This document shows positions 1 to 7,370 of a stretch of DNA of 38,081 nt, piece after piece (position 1 is the stretch's first letter; the number at the start of each line of letters is the position of its first letter). The position numbers were made by a program, and so were the translations under genes. This DNA comes from a virus: positions 1 through 38,081 of IMG/VR virus record IMGVR_UViG_3300042892_000428. One strand, written 5' to 3'. The notes beneath the pieces are model-generated. The model did no database searches, was not told the DNA's origin, and saw only the letters and a list, made by a program, of their open reading frames with translations.

Positions 1-436
1 CATGCATGGCCCAATAGTTCGGATAAAAACAAAACTCTACATCATTGGCTTCACTGCCATCTGTATTCTCATGTGTTTTCATAGCATAGACAAACTCTTT
101 GGTCCAGCAACTTAGCCCACCATTACCATACATAAGACCATTTATCGTATTACGGGCTTTCCAACGGAATACACAATCCTTGTTATTGTTATCTAATATT
201 AGTTGTAGATTAAAGAATTCTGGGTCTGGTATGTTGTCGCCATCGATTAGAACAAATCGATCAGTTGAACTAGCATCCGCTGCGGCTTTATGGGCAGCGT
301 CTGATCCCTTAATTCCATCTACACGCCGAGCCCATGGTACCATATTTTGAATTTTAATCCATGTCTCTTCCTTCTTAGGCTCATCGTAGCTAAGATAGAT
401 ACAATCTAAATCTGCTATATCAATTATTTGAGTCAT
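1..436 (-). CDS. Glycosyltransferase-like protein (GT-A type), C-terminus cut by window edge
   Basis: The reading frame opens with ATG at 436 and is still open at base 1, giving 145 residues. A TAG lies three codons upstream in frame, so this ATG is the first possible start. Residues 61-68 read FVLIDGDN: a hydrophobic strand ending in D65-G66-D67, the DxD motif that binds the metal and nucleotide-sugar in GT-A glycosyltransferases. It is followed by a segment ending in NGLMYGNGGLSCW, typical of the acceptor side of such folds. It overlaps the end of the upstream gene by 17 bases and is the last visible member of an AT-rich unit that holds two other GT-A-like genes. The sugar and the acceptor (virion protein, DNA or host surface) cannot be inferred. 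The family assignment rests on motif and fold pattern only. Confidence 0.6.
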   Translation of the reverse strand, partial: MTQIIDIADLDCIYLSYDEPKKEETWIKIQNMVPWARRVDGIKGSDAAHKAAADASSTDRFVLIDGDNIPDPEFFNLQLILDNNNKDCVFRWKARNTINGLMYGNGGLSCWTKEFVYAMKTHENTDGSEANDVEFCFYPNYWAMH

Positions 437-776
437 AGTATTCTATGTCGTTATAAATTTCATCTTTTTCTAATAGAAGTCCCGCATGGGTTTTAACTAC
501 CGCATATCCATGGGTGCTCTTTGTTAATTTTACACTAATTCCCAAGTCAAGAGCAATCTTTTCTAGACGTTTTTTTGAAACATTCACAGTATACCGGAAA
601 TAATTATCATAAGTTTCTTGATCGACAACCAAATATTGAGTATTTTCTGGGTGATTCCGTGAACTGCACATTACAATCCTTCCACTATCATCATAATGAA
701 TTCTATATTCAATAGACTCTTCGACGATTTTTGGAAAACTATTATATGCTTTTTGAAATTCTTCTTCCCAACTCAT
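420..776 (-). CDS. Unknown small protein in glycosyltransferase unit
   Basis: I do not recognise this protein of about 118 residues. It is acidic and soluble-looking, with no signal peptide or membrane segment. The N-terminus (MSWEEEFQKAYNSFPKIVEE) looks helical; a middle part rich in aromatic and beta-prone residues and a C-terminal lysine-containing part follow. The open frame begins at 782 with ATG-AAG-ATG. The upstream AAGGA is only 2 bases from the first ATG but 8 from the ATG at 776, so 776 is preferred. It overlaps the upstream glycosyltransferase-like gene by about 35 bases and the downstream one by 17, so translation is probably coupled. Its place between glycosyltransferase-like genes suggests a role in the same pathway, but that is inference from position. 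Confidence 0.7.
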   Translation of the reverse strand: MSWEEEFQKAYNSFPKIVEESIEYRIHYDDSGRIVMCSSRNHPENTQYLVVDQETYDNYFRYTVNVSKKRLEKIALDLGISVKLTKSTHGYAVVKTHAGLLLEKDEIYNDIEYYDSNN

Positions 777-1623
777 CTTCATATTCCTTAACTAATTCTT
801 CAGTGACCCAATCTTTAAAATAATAATGCACAGGATAATATTGATTAACATTATTAATACGTATCATAGGTAAATCTGTTTCACACATAACTAAATTATG
901 CCAACTATCATTGCTAGAAAATCCGTTTATTGCTGGCTTCATATGCACGAAGTTAATAAAATCTACTCCGGGTATTGTACACTTTTCGAGACCAAATATT
1001 TTAGCGGCTAATGCATATACTATGTCAGTGGTCGGTTTGTCATCTCTCGAGTTTTTTAATAAGTTGTCACTGATATATTTCCAATTTGTAAAAATTTGTT
1101 CAGCCAATCGAAAAAACTCTGCCGATTCTAGATCATAACGAAAATACATTAATCCATTATATATGTCAGGTAATTCGTTATCATCAAATACTTTTCTATA
1201 ATTGCGTACTTCGCTAGAGTTACCAAGATAATTTTTACACCCTTGACTTAAAACTATATTTTTTAATCTAAAAGTATTCCACCAATGACTAATACTGCGA
1301 GTAAAAATTAAATCACTTTCAAGTTTAATAGTTTCTTTAAATGGAGTAAGATAAAAAACTTGCCATTCATTTGACAACTTCCACTCTTCATCTTTGGCCA
1401 TGTCTTGTTCGATTAGTATTATATAATCAAATATCTTACGATGTTTATCTTCAATTTGAGATAATGTATATTCATCAACTGCTACAGCATATAGACTATC
1501 CGACATTGATAATTTAACACTCATAGCTTGCACGTAGGCTAATTCTAAATAATTTTTGCCAGGAATATTTTGGGCGATGGTCATAAATCCCTGCTGTGCT
1601 TGATGTGGATTTATTCTGTGCAT
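742..1623 (-). CDS. GT-A-like glycosyltransferase, variant DxD (ESD)
   Basis: The protein has 293 residues. Around residues 93-106 it reads TPFKETIKLESDLIF, which lines up with SPYDETLLIDSDYLT of the next upstream gene (1611-2450). In that alignment E102-S103-D104 takes the place of the DxD metal-binding motif. Further on, an NGLMYFRYD segment and a DIVYALAAKIFG helix resemble the acceptor-binding part of GT8-like enzymes. The two genes therefore look like diverged paralogues. The first acid of the DxD is Glu here, which may still bind metal or may mean weakened activity. ATG at 1623 overlaps the upstream stop by 13 bases. Substrate unknown; not a gene I can name. Confidence 0.6.
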   Translation of the reverse strand: MHRINPHQAQQGFMTIAQNIPGKNYLELAYVQAMSVKLSMSDSLYAVAVDEYTLSQIEDKHRKIFDYIILIEQDMAKDEEWKLSNEWQVFYLTPFKETIKLESDLIFTRSISHWWNTFRLKNIVLSQGCKNYLGNSSEVRNYRKVFDDNELPDIYNGLMYFRYDLESAEFFRLAEQIFTNWKYISDNLLKNSRDDKPTTDIVYALAAKIFGLEKCTIPGVDFINFVHMKPAINGFSSNDSWHNLVMCETDLPMIRINNVNQYYPVHYYFKDWVTEELVKEYEDELGRRISKSI

Positions 1624-2450
1624 ACCTTATCCACAAAAGAATTAAAATTATTAGATAATAAATATTCCTTATCCATAACGTGTATATTTTGACGAGGAAT
1701 TACATAGGCATTATCTTTTTCTTTTACTGTTATCAGATTATCGTTAATATCCAAAGATGTTACTATATTATTAAATGTCATCATGGGCCATAGAATTCCT
1801 TGCGAGATATTTTGCTCATATCCATTTAATATATTATTAGCGATAGTAAAGGCAAAATCATTTCTAAAACTTCTGTATTTAATATGATATAGTTTCATAT
1901 AATATGTATAATTTCTTTGGATGCGTCCTACAAGGTCAAACAACATTTTTGTTTTTTCTGTTTTTCTAAACAAGATCACTGTAGCCCATTGATAGTTAAA
2001 ACCAAATGTGCCTATCGGATCTGCCCATGGTCCATTAGGAGTCTGATTATGTGCCATTATCTTATAGTCAAAATCTTGCTCAAATAATTTAAGTAATGAC
2101 TGATCCAATGTGAGATAATCTGAATCAATTAACAATGTCTCGTCGTATGGGGATAACTCGTAGGCACGAAATCTATCTCCGTTTCGCCAGGCACCTGGCT
2201 GACCGATCTTATAATTTTTTAGGGTATTATCTACATAAACGATTTGATCAAAAATTTCTGTAGTAATTTGTTGATCTGTTATTAGTGTTACAGGTAGGTC
2301 TAATACTTTATGCACCAATCTTGCCGCTTGTTCGGCTATCCTGACATAATCAATTTTAATTTCATTGATTTCAGTATTAAAAGCAAATAGTAATATACCC
2401 CTAGACTTTTCTTGCACGACGAATTTCTTCATGTTGAATATGCCATTCAT
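1611..2450 (-). CDS. GT-A-like glycosyltransferase with DSD motif
   Basis: The protein has 279 residues in the longest frame. It starts like a Rossmann-type nucleotide-sugar enzyme (GILLFAFNT near residue 18, then LPVTLITD near 52). Residues 100-115 carry ETLLIDSDYLTL, with D109-S110-D111 as the DxD motif of GT-A transferases. Later segments (GTFGFNYQWATVILFRK, RNDFAFTIA) fit the GT8-like layout. ATG at 2450 gives a 50-base overlap with the upstream gene; a second ATG at 2432 lies closer to the fold and is equally possible, since neither has a good Shine-Dalgarno sequence. The DNA is AT-rich compared with the structural genes (14 of 60 G+C in bases 1621-1680). Acceptor unknown; glycosylation of the neighbouring fibre proteins is one option. 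Confidence 0.65.
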   Translation of the reverse strand: MNGIFNMKKFVVQEKSRGILLFAFNTEINEIKIDYVRIAEQAARLVHKVLDLPVTLITDQQITTEIFDQIVYVDNTLKNYKIGQPGAWRNGDRFRAYELSPYDETLLIDSDYLTLDQSLLKLFEQDFDYKIMAHNQTPNGPWADPIGTFGFNYQWATVILFRKTEKTKMLFDLVGRIQRNYTYYMKLYHIKYRSFRNDFAFTIANNILNGYEQNISQGILWPMMTFNNIVTSLDINDNLITVKEKDNAYVIPRQNIHVMDKEYLLSNNFNSFVDKVCTE

Positions 2451-2715
2451 TCATAACCAATTGATAATGCTGTTGACATTTGGTTAAAAATTCTTGTCGA
2501 AGGATCTTAATAGGATTTTGATATGTATCTTCTAGGAACAGTTCGTCACTGTTCCATGCATTAAGGAATCCTATCAGTTCAGGGGTAACTTTAAATAGGC
2601 CGCCGTTGTAAGGAACGTGAAGATCTGTTTGGATTTTTTCTCGCAGTATACGTTTGTTAACTTGATAGTCAGTGGCTAATCGTATTTCTGTGATCAATTG
2701 ATTTAAGTTGCTCAT
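2401..2715 (-). CDS. Small conserved-looking phage protein, first gene after terminator
   Basis: This is a 104-residue, mostly helical, charged protein with no signal peptide. It begins MSNLNQLITEIRLATDYQVN and ends in a basic HEEIRRARKV tail. I believe similar small proteins sit next to tail-fibre genes in other T4-like phages, but I cannot name a function. A fibre-assembly helper is a guess from size and position. It is the first gene after the strong hairpin at 2746-2776. A GATAAATA late-promoter motif ends exactly 5 bases before its ATG and there is no well-placed Shine-Dalgarno sequence, so its mRNA may begin at the start codon. Confidence 0.7.
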   Translation of the reverse strand: MSNLNQLITEIRLATDYQVNKRILREKIQTDLHVPYNGGLFKVTPELIGFLNAWNSDELFLEDTYQNPIKILRQEFLTKCQQHYQLVMNEWHIQHEEIRRARKV

Positions 2716-2720
2716 ACAGC

Positions 2721-2728
2721 TATTTATC
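2721..2728 (-). promoter_or_regulatory. T4-type late promoter motif GATAAATA (leaderless class)
   Basis: On the minus strand the motif reads GATAAATA, one base off the T4 late consensus TATAAATA. It ends 5 bases before the ATG at 2715. T4-type late transcription starts about 6-7 bases after the motif, so the predicted RNA starts at or next to the ATG. It lies directly after the terminator and would restart transcription for the glycosyltransferase unit. Confidence 0.5.
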
Positions 2729-2749
2729 GGCCTAAAATGCGGCCTAAAA
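2728..2749 (-). repeat. Two direct copies of a 10-mer between terminator and late promoter
   Basis: The plus strand has CGGCCTAAAA at 2728-2737 and again at 2740-2749, a 12-base period. On the minus strand this reads TTTTAGGCCG twice, the second copy running into the GATAAATA motif. It may be a protein-binding site, or part of the extended terminator U-tract region reused by chance. Confidence 0.5.
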
Positions 2750-2776
2750 AAAAAGCACTCTATTAGAGTGCTTTTT
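2746..2776 (-). terminator. Intrinsic (Rho-independent) terminator, possibly bidirectional
   Basis: A near-perfect inverted repeat pairs bases 2751-2761 with 2765-2775 (core AGCACTCT / AGAGTGCT) around a 3-base loop. On the minus strand it is followed by a run of T from 2754 downwards; on the plus strand a T run also follows. It ends the fibre unit just after the stop at 2790. Confidence 0.9.
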
Positions 2777-2789
2777 CATAATTAAAAAA

Positions 2790-3749
2790 TTATGCTACTG
2801 TTGGGGTGCCCCAGGCTGTACCATTCAGATAAGTAGTCTCAGGAAAGATGATATCAACTCTGCTGGTTAATGTGACATTGATAGCGTCATTGAAATTTGA
2901 GTTGGTTTGTGCTGCTACACCGCAACCAAATGTAAATGTTATGGCTGTGCCTTGGTCACCCGTGCTGCCTTGGGTGCCATTGGAGTTTACTAGGATTCTA
3001 GCCCAATCACTCTGATATGTATATGTTGCTGAATTACTTGATACGTTAGCTAGAAGTGTTGGTGTAGTGGTTAATGTATAGTAACCAGCTGATGAATTAC
3101 TAGTATTAAGCGTACCACCTGAGCCGGTCCTAGCTGCACTGTTAGCATCATAGATGATACTACCAGCTAACCAAGTTTGGAATAGATTCACGATATCTCC
3201 ACTACGTGATGTGGCATTATTATTAGTAGCAGTTAACACTAGCTGTAGTCTGCCACCAGCATTAAAGAAATAACGTGCGGCATTAGCACTAGCAAATGTT
3301 ACTGTTCTCGATGCAGCAAATCCATAATTACTAACAGAATCAGGGAATGAAATCGAGGAGTTAAATCCAGTACCTGTAGTTGTTGATCCAACAGCATAAT
3401 AGGAATTTCTAGTCGTGTTAACCTGTGTAACTGCGGTAGCGACGTTGGCAAAATAAGTGATCGTTTGACCAGCAGTCATATTAATATTTGCACCTGTTGG
3501 TCCACCACCAATGGTGGCTTGACCTTGATGTGCCAATGCGTTATTAATCGTATAGACTAAACCTGCCCATTGGGTAGCTGTAACTATGCCTGTTGCACTA
3601 ACTGATGATAATAATGTTGTGCTTTGACCGTAGCCAGTACGTTGCCAACCAGTTCCCCATACCCAAGCAACATTGCCGCCCGTTGTAGTAGAAGCTAAAC
3701 CGTTAAAGTCCGTTGCTTGAATTAATTGTCCTGACCCAGTATATGCCAT
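2790..3749 (-). CDS. Virion structural protein, tail-fibre-like
   Basis: The protein has 319 residues, is rich in Thr, Ser, Asn, Ala and Gly, low in charge and has no Cys-rich or membrane part, as usual for phage fibres and adhesins. The N-terminal 65 residues (IQATDFNGL, W.WGTGWQRTGYGQ, VTATQWAGLVYTINNAL) have the pattern often seen in baseplate-attached phage fibre proteins. The rest is beta-strand-like with Asn/Ser/Thr loops and ends in TYLNGTAWGTPTVA, a short tip-like segment. Start ATG at 3749 has AAGGG 10 bases upstream. It is the last gene before the terminator. Receptor binding or decoration is inferred from composition and place; no catalytic motif is visible. Confidence 0.65.
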   Translation of the reverse strand: MAYTGSGQLIQATDFNGLASTTTGGNVAWVWGTGWQRTGYGQSTTLLSSVSATGIVTATQWAGLVYTINNALAHQGQATIGGGPTGANINMTAGQTITYFANVATAVTQVNTTRNSYYAVGSTTTGTGFNSSISFPDSVSNYGFAASRTVTFASANAARYFFNAGGRLQLVLTATNNNATSRSGDIVNLFQTWLAGSIIYDANSAARTGSGGTLNTSNSSAGYYTLTTTPTLLANVSSNSATYTYQSDWARILVNSNGTQGSTGDQGTAITFTFGCGVAAQTNSNFNDAINVTLTSRVDIIFPETTYLNGTAWGTPTVA

Positions 3750-3764
3750 ATTACTTTGACCCTT

Positions 3765-5201
3765 TTAACTATTTAGCTTGACGATAGCTTCAACTGTGCC
3801 TTCGCCTGCTGAGGTTTTATCTTGTAAGCTACGTCCGATGACGTTAAATGCAGTGATTTCACTACGTTGAGCAGCACGAGCTAGTCCAGCACCTGCTGAT
3901 ACTAGTCGATCACCTTTCTTAACTTGGCCTGTAACACGCACAGGAACACGTCCTTGCACTGCCACAGCTGGGTGAGTTTGATCGTTACCAGCATCTCCAT
4001 TCATTAAGAATGCAGCACGAGTGCTAACAACACCAAATACGTCTTCTGTTAAGTCTTCTGCAGCCGCAGTGATTTCTTTAGTACCACCTAGTGCTACTAC
4101 TGTACCAGCTGGATAAGAAATATCTGCTTCAAATCTTTCTGCTAAGTCGGCGTACTGAGCTGTAATTGCAGTACCACGTAGGAATGTAGCAAATACATTA
4201 GCAAACGGCAATGTGCTTGATCCAATGCTAATAGCATTTGCACTGCTTGGCAATAGTGAATTATTAAATATACTAAAACTTGATGATGTTAAATTACCTG
4301 TGGCGGTTAGCGCACCACTAAATGTTGATAGTCTGCTTGAAGCAGCCAATGTTAGGATAGCTGTCTGCACACCGTTTGAGTTTACATCAAACCGTAGATT
4401 CTTGTTATTTGTTGTTTCTTGGATTACGGCCACCGAGGCACTACTGGCATCTAATACTAGATCGCTACCAATAGTTGCGCCACCACCAAGTGTAAGAGCA
4501 CCTGTGGTAGTTTGTGGAGTATCTTTAAGGATAAATTGACTAGCACTATATCCACCTAGTGTGCTAGCACCTGTTGTAGCACCTGTAAACTGTGCGCCAG
4601 TTAATGTTGCTTGGCTGATCAAGTTAAGTCCAGGAATAAGTGTGCTAAATCCAGGGATCGATGTTTGTGGAGTAAATGTAGCATCTTTGCTTAGGATAGC
4701 AATAGCACTGTTACTGATGTAGAATTTAACTACGACATGGCTACCTGAGCTAGAATCTAAAATTGTTTCAACCACGGCACCACTGGTACCTGCTGTTGAT
4801 GTATATGATGGTCCAATGGTAATCCAAGCACTGCCTGAATATACTTTTAATTGTGCATTTGTAGTATCCCACCAAATATCACCTGTAACGCTGATTGCAT
4901 TTGATGGTGCTGTTGATTGTGAAATCGAACTTGAAATTGGCTTCCATATATTAGTTACAGAATTGTAAATTTTTAAGATATCATTGACGTCATCATACCA
5001 AAGTTGGCCCGTTAACGGTGCATTTGGTGGCGTGCTATTAGCGAAGTTCTCTAGATGTTGTATGTAGTTTTCGTTAAGGAAAATACCATAACCAGCATAG
5101 TTTTTACCAATCAAGGTAATACTAGTTGCTGTGGTATTTACGGTACCATCTTGTACTGTAGCTATGACCGCACCCGCTGTTGTAGTAACTGTATATGCCA
5201 T
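3765..5201 (-). CDS. Tail fibre paralogue 3, C-terminal YADLAE (peptidase G2-like) domain
   Basis: The protein has 478 residues. Residues 1-130 form the module shared with the products of 6083-7357 and 7371-8762: MAYTVTTTAGA, TLIGKNYAGYG, LENFANS, GQLWYD and GDIWWDTTNAQLKVY. The middle is beta-rich, with LGGYSASQFIL and IGSSTLPFANVFA fibre repeats. From residue 346 it carries YADLAERFEAD..YPAGTVVALGG..E, followed by VFGVVSTRAAFLMN and GRVPVRVTGQVKKGDRL. This pattern occurs at the C-terminus of many phage fibres and resembles the peptidase G2 (autoproteolytic trimerisation) domain. Only this paralogue has it, so it may be the one processed during trimer assembly. AGG lies 8 bases before the ATG, and two late-promoter motifs lie upstream. 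Confidence 0.75.
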   Translation of the reverse strand: MAYTVTTTAGAVIATVQDGTVNTTATSITLIGKNYAGYGIFLNENYIQHLENFANSTPPNAPLTGQLWYDDVNDILKIYNSVTNIWKPISSSISQSTAPSNAISVTGDIWWDTTNAQLKVYSGSAWITIGPSYTSTAGTSGAVVETILDSSSGSHVVVKFYISNSAIAILSKDATFTPQTSIPGFSTLIPGLNLISQATLTGAQFTGATTGASTLGGYSASQFILKDTPQTTTGALTLGGGATIGSDLVLDASSASVAVIQETTNNKNLRFDVNSNGVQTAILTLAASSRLSTFSGALTATGNLTSSSFSIFNNSLLPSSANAISIGSSTLPFANVFATFLRGTAITAQYADLAERFEADISYPAGTVVALGGTKEITAAAEDLTEDVFGVVSTRAAFLMNGDAGNDQTHPAVAVQGRVPVRVTGQVKKGDRLVSAGAGLARAAQRSEITAFNVIGRSLQDKTSAGEGTVEAIVKLNS

Positions 5202-5225
5202 TTTTCTAACCTATTTATATTATAT

Positions 5226-5233
5226 TATTTATC
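5226..5233 (-). promoter_or_regulatory. T4-type late promoter motif GATAAATA before fibre paralogue 3
   Basis: GATAAATA on the minus strand ends 24 bases before the ATG at 5201, the same spacing as the promoter at 34988-34995. The predicted leader would contain the AGG Shine-Dalgarno element. A second, exact TATAAATA sits at 5212-5219, but its predicted start would leave only about 4 bases of leader and lose the AGG; either or both could be used. Confidence 0.55.
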
Positions 5234-5237
5234 ACTG

Positions 5238-6083
5238 TTACGGTGCTATGGTTACATAACCATCTCCGCCGGGATTCGAAGCTGGCCCACCATTAGTTCC
5301 AATAGTAGGAGTAATACCTATAGGTGTTAAATTCTGCCCATTTATGCCGGAATAAGCACCACTATCGCCCCCTGGTGTTGCGCCACCCGCTCCACCTAAT
5401 GGGAATCCTGCGCCGCCCCCGCCACCACCACCACCGTCACCGGATTTGTCTACACCCGGAGCTCCGATTGATGTAGCGTTATACGCCGTAGCACCTTGTC
5501 CTAATCCGCCACTGCCTAATCCTGCGCCACCTGCTCCGCCACCGCCCGCAGCCACGATAATTTGAGTAGCACCTAGTCTTACTGTGGTTGCAGCACCGCC
5601 TCCCCCACCAGCACCTGATGTGCCCGAACCGCCTGCATTACCACCACGACCACCATTATATGTTCCAGCTGGATCTACACCTCCGGCCCCACTACCAGTT
5701 CCACGGACTCCACCTGCTCCAGCACGACCACCACCCCCAACTATAAACGTAAATACGTCTCCTGGAGTTACTTGTATAGTGGCTGTTACTACATTACCGG
5801 CAAATCCAACAGTTGCTGGATTAGGGCCGTCTCCACCACCAGATCCACCGCCTGCGCCTGCTACGATTAAGTTAGCAGAATGCACGCCAGCTGGGATTGT
5901 ATAGGTATAGGTACCCGGAACACTATAAGTTGTTGTGGTAATACTGTCAGGATAAAACTGTTGCCATTCACCGTTAATATTAACATGGGCAGATCTTACA
6001 TTGGCCCAAGTTCCACTATTGTTGATGTAGAGTTCTTTGACCTGTGAACGAGTATTGCTGTCCCATACATATAATTTTGACAT
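5238..6083 (-). CDS. Glycine-rich adhesin-like tail protein (polyglycine regions)
   Basis: The protein has about 281 residues. Residues 1-50 (MSKLYVWDSNTRSQVKELYI, then GTWANVRSAHVNINGEWQQF) look like an attachment domain. A YTYTIPAGVHSANLIVAGAGGG segment then leads into about 190 residues dominated by glycine, with runs up to eight Gly broken by short variable loops. This recalls the Gly-rich receptor-binding adhesins at long-tail-fibre tips of T-even phages such as S16 gp38, where polyglycine-II helices carry hypervariable loops; that likeness is by composition, not alignment. The frame continues to a TTG at 6098, but ATG at 6083 overlaps the upstream stop as TAATG and is preferred. Very likely a receptor-facing component; receptor unknown. 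Confidence 0.7.
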   Translation of the reverse strand: MSKLYVWDSNTRSQVKELYINNSGTWANVRSAHVNINGEWQQFYPDSITTTTYSVPGTYTYTIPAGVHSANLIVAGAGGGSGGGDGPNPATVGFAGNVVTATIQVTPGDVFTFIVGGGGRAGAGGVRGTGSGAGGVDPAGTYNGGRGGNAGGSGTSGAGGGGGAATTVRLGATQIIVAAGGGGAGGAGLGSGGLGQGATAYNATSIGAPGVDKSGDGGGGGGGGAGFPLGGAGGATPGGDSGAYSGINGQNLTPIGITPTIGTNGGPASNPGGDGYVTIAP

Positions 6084-7357
6084 TATATTTGATACCAAAT
6101 ATCCCCGTTACTGCCACCACTTGGGGGAGATGCAGACACGTATTTGTTACCTTGGCTGTTTTTACCAGCAGTGGCTATAGTTGAAGTCACATAACTCTGT
6201 GTTGCTACTACATTGGTATTAATAAAAATATTACCAAGAACTGTTAGATTTCCTGATATTGTTGCTGTAGTGGCTGTTACATTACCGTTGATTAAATTGC
6301 CAACGAATGAACTAGCAAATATTTCGTTGAATTTTTGACTGCTAGTACCGATATCGATAGTATTATCACTAGTTGGCAATAATCCATTTTGCACAGATAC
6401 CGCACCAGTTAATGTGCTAGCTCCAGTTACTGATAATGTTCCTGCTGTAGATAAATTTTCAGTGACACTAACTGATTTATCAAAACTTACACTGCCGGTG
6501 CTGCCGCTGATAGCTATTGATTTAGTTGTAGTGTTTCCGCCAATGTTTGCATAAAAGGTAATATCTTTATTATTAGTAGTGCCGCGAACGCTGACCTCAC
6601 TGGGCTGAGATACTATAGTTAAATCTGTTCCAATTACTAAATTGCCCACACCTAGACTATAAGGTGTGCTGGTATTTTGATCACTGCGTAAGAATTGATT
6701 AGATGCTACACCGTTAAGATATAATGCATTGCTAGCATCACCTGTAAACTGTGCACCAATTGAACTGGTGCTATTTAGATTAAATCCTGGTTTGATTGTA
6801 GCAAATCCAGATAATGTAGTTTGTGGAGTAAATGCAGCATCATAGCTGATTATACCTACAATATTATTTTCAACTTTGAGTTGTATAACCACATGTGGAT
6901 TAGAACTAGAATCATTGATAGTAGTAACAATGGCTCCAGAACCTTGTAGTGTGCTAGGAGGTCCTATTAATACCCAAGTAAGGCTAATTTCACTCCAAGC
7001 ATACAATTGATTATTAGTAGTGTCAAACCATAGATCACCTGGGGTACCAGTTGCTGGAGCACCTGCTTGTGAAATACTACTACCAACAGGTTTCCAAACG
7101 TTTGCACCAATATTCCATACCTTTAAGGTGTTTACTTCGGTATCATACCAAAGCATACCTGTAAGTCTTTTTGCTTGGGCAGGGGCGGTATTAGCCGCAA
7201 AATTTTCTAATAGGTGCACAAAGTTTTCATTTAAGAAAGCACCATAGCCTGCGTAGTCTCTACCAATTAAAGTCAGTGGAGTAGCAGAAGTATTGATTGT
7301 CGCATCTTGAACTGTAGCTACAAAGCTACCAGATGTTGTTGTTATTGAATATGCCAT
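6083..7357 (-). CDS. Tail fibre paralogue 2
   Basis: The protein has 424 residues. Residues 1-140 carry the shared module (MAYSITTTSGSFVATVQDAT, TLIGRDYAGYG, LENFAAN, GMLWYD, GDLWFDTTNNQLYAW). After a middle beta-rich part come LLPTSDNTIDIGTSSQKFNEIFASSFVGN, which matches the LLPSS..AISIGSS..PFANVFA repeat of paralogue 3, and a heptad-like Val/Thr stretch. It ends NGDIWYQI, almost the same tip as DGDFWFQIES in paralogue 1. AAGG lies 7 bases before ATG at 7357. The stop overlaps the next start by one base, so it is coupled to the Gly-rich adhesin. Presumed trimeric fibre; the receptor cannot be inferred. Confidence 0.75.
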   Translation of the reverse strand: MAYSITTTSGSFVATVQDATINTSATPLTLIGRDYAGYGAFLNENFVHLLENFAANTAPAQAKRLTGMLWYDTEVNTLKVWNIGANVWKPVGSSISQAGAPATGTPGDLWFDTTNNQLYAWSEISLTWVLIGPPSTLQGSGAIVTTINDSSSNPHVVIQLKVENNIVGIISYDAAFTPQTTLSGFATIKPGFNLNSTSSIGAQFTGDASNALYLNGVASNQFLRSDQNTSTPYSLGVGNLVIGTDLTIVSQPSEVSVRGTTNNKDITFYANIGGNTTTKSIAISGSTGSVSFDKSVSVTENLSTAGTLSVTGASTLTGAVSVQNGLLPTSDNTIDIGTSSQKFNEIFASSFVGNLINGNVTATTATISGNLTVLGNIFINTNVVATQSYVTSTIATAGKNSQGNKYVSASPPSGGSNGDIWYQI

Positions 7358-7370
7358 TCTTTCGCCTTAA

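Noticed and set aside
3770-3776. CTAAATA late-promoter-like motif on the minus strand before the gene at 2790-3749
   Set aside because: It falls within the last codons of the upstream fibre gene and is two steps from the TATAAATA consensus; kept out of the feature list.
5584-5904. Plus-strand open frame of 106 codons, very proline-rich
   Set aside because: It is the antisense of the Gly-rich adhesin gene: glycine codons read as proline codons on the other strand. No ribosome site.
6084-6098. Upstream TTG start for the Gly-rich protein
   Set aside because: The ATG at 6083 overlaps the upstream stop as TAATG, the same arrangement as other genes here, and gives a natural MSKLYVW start.
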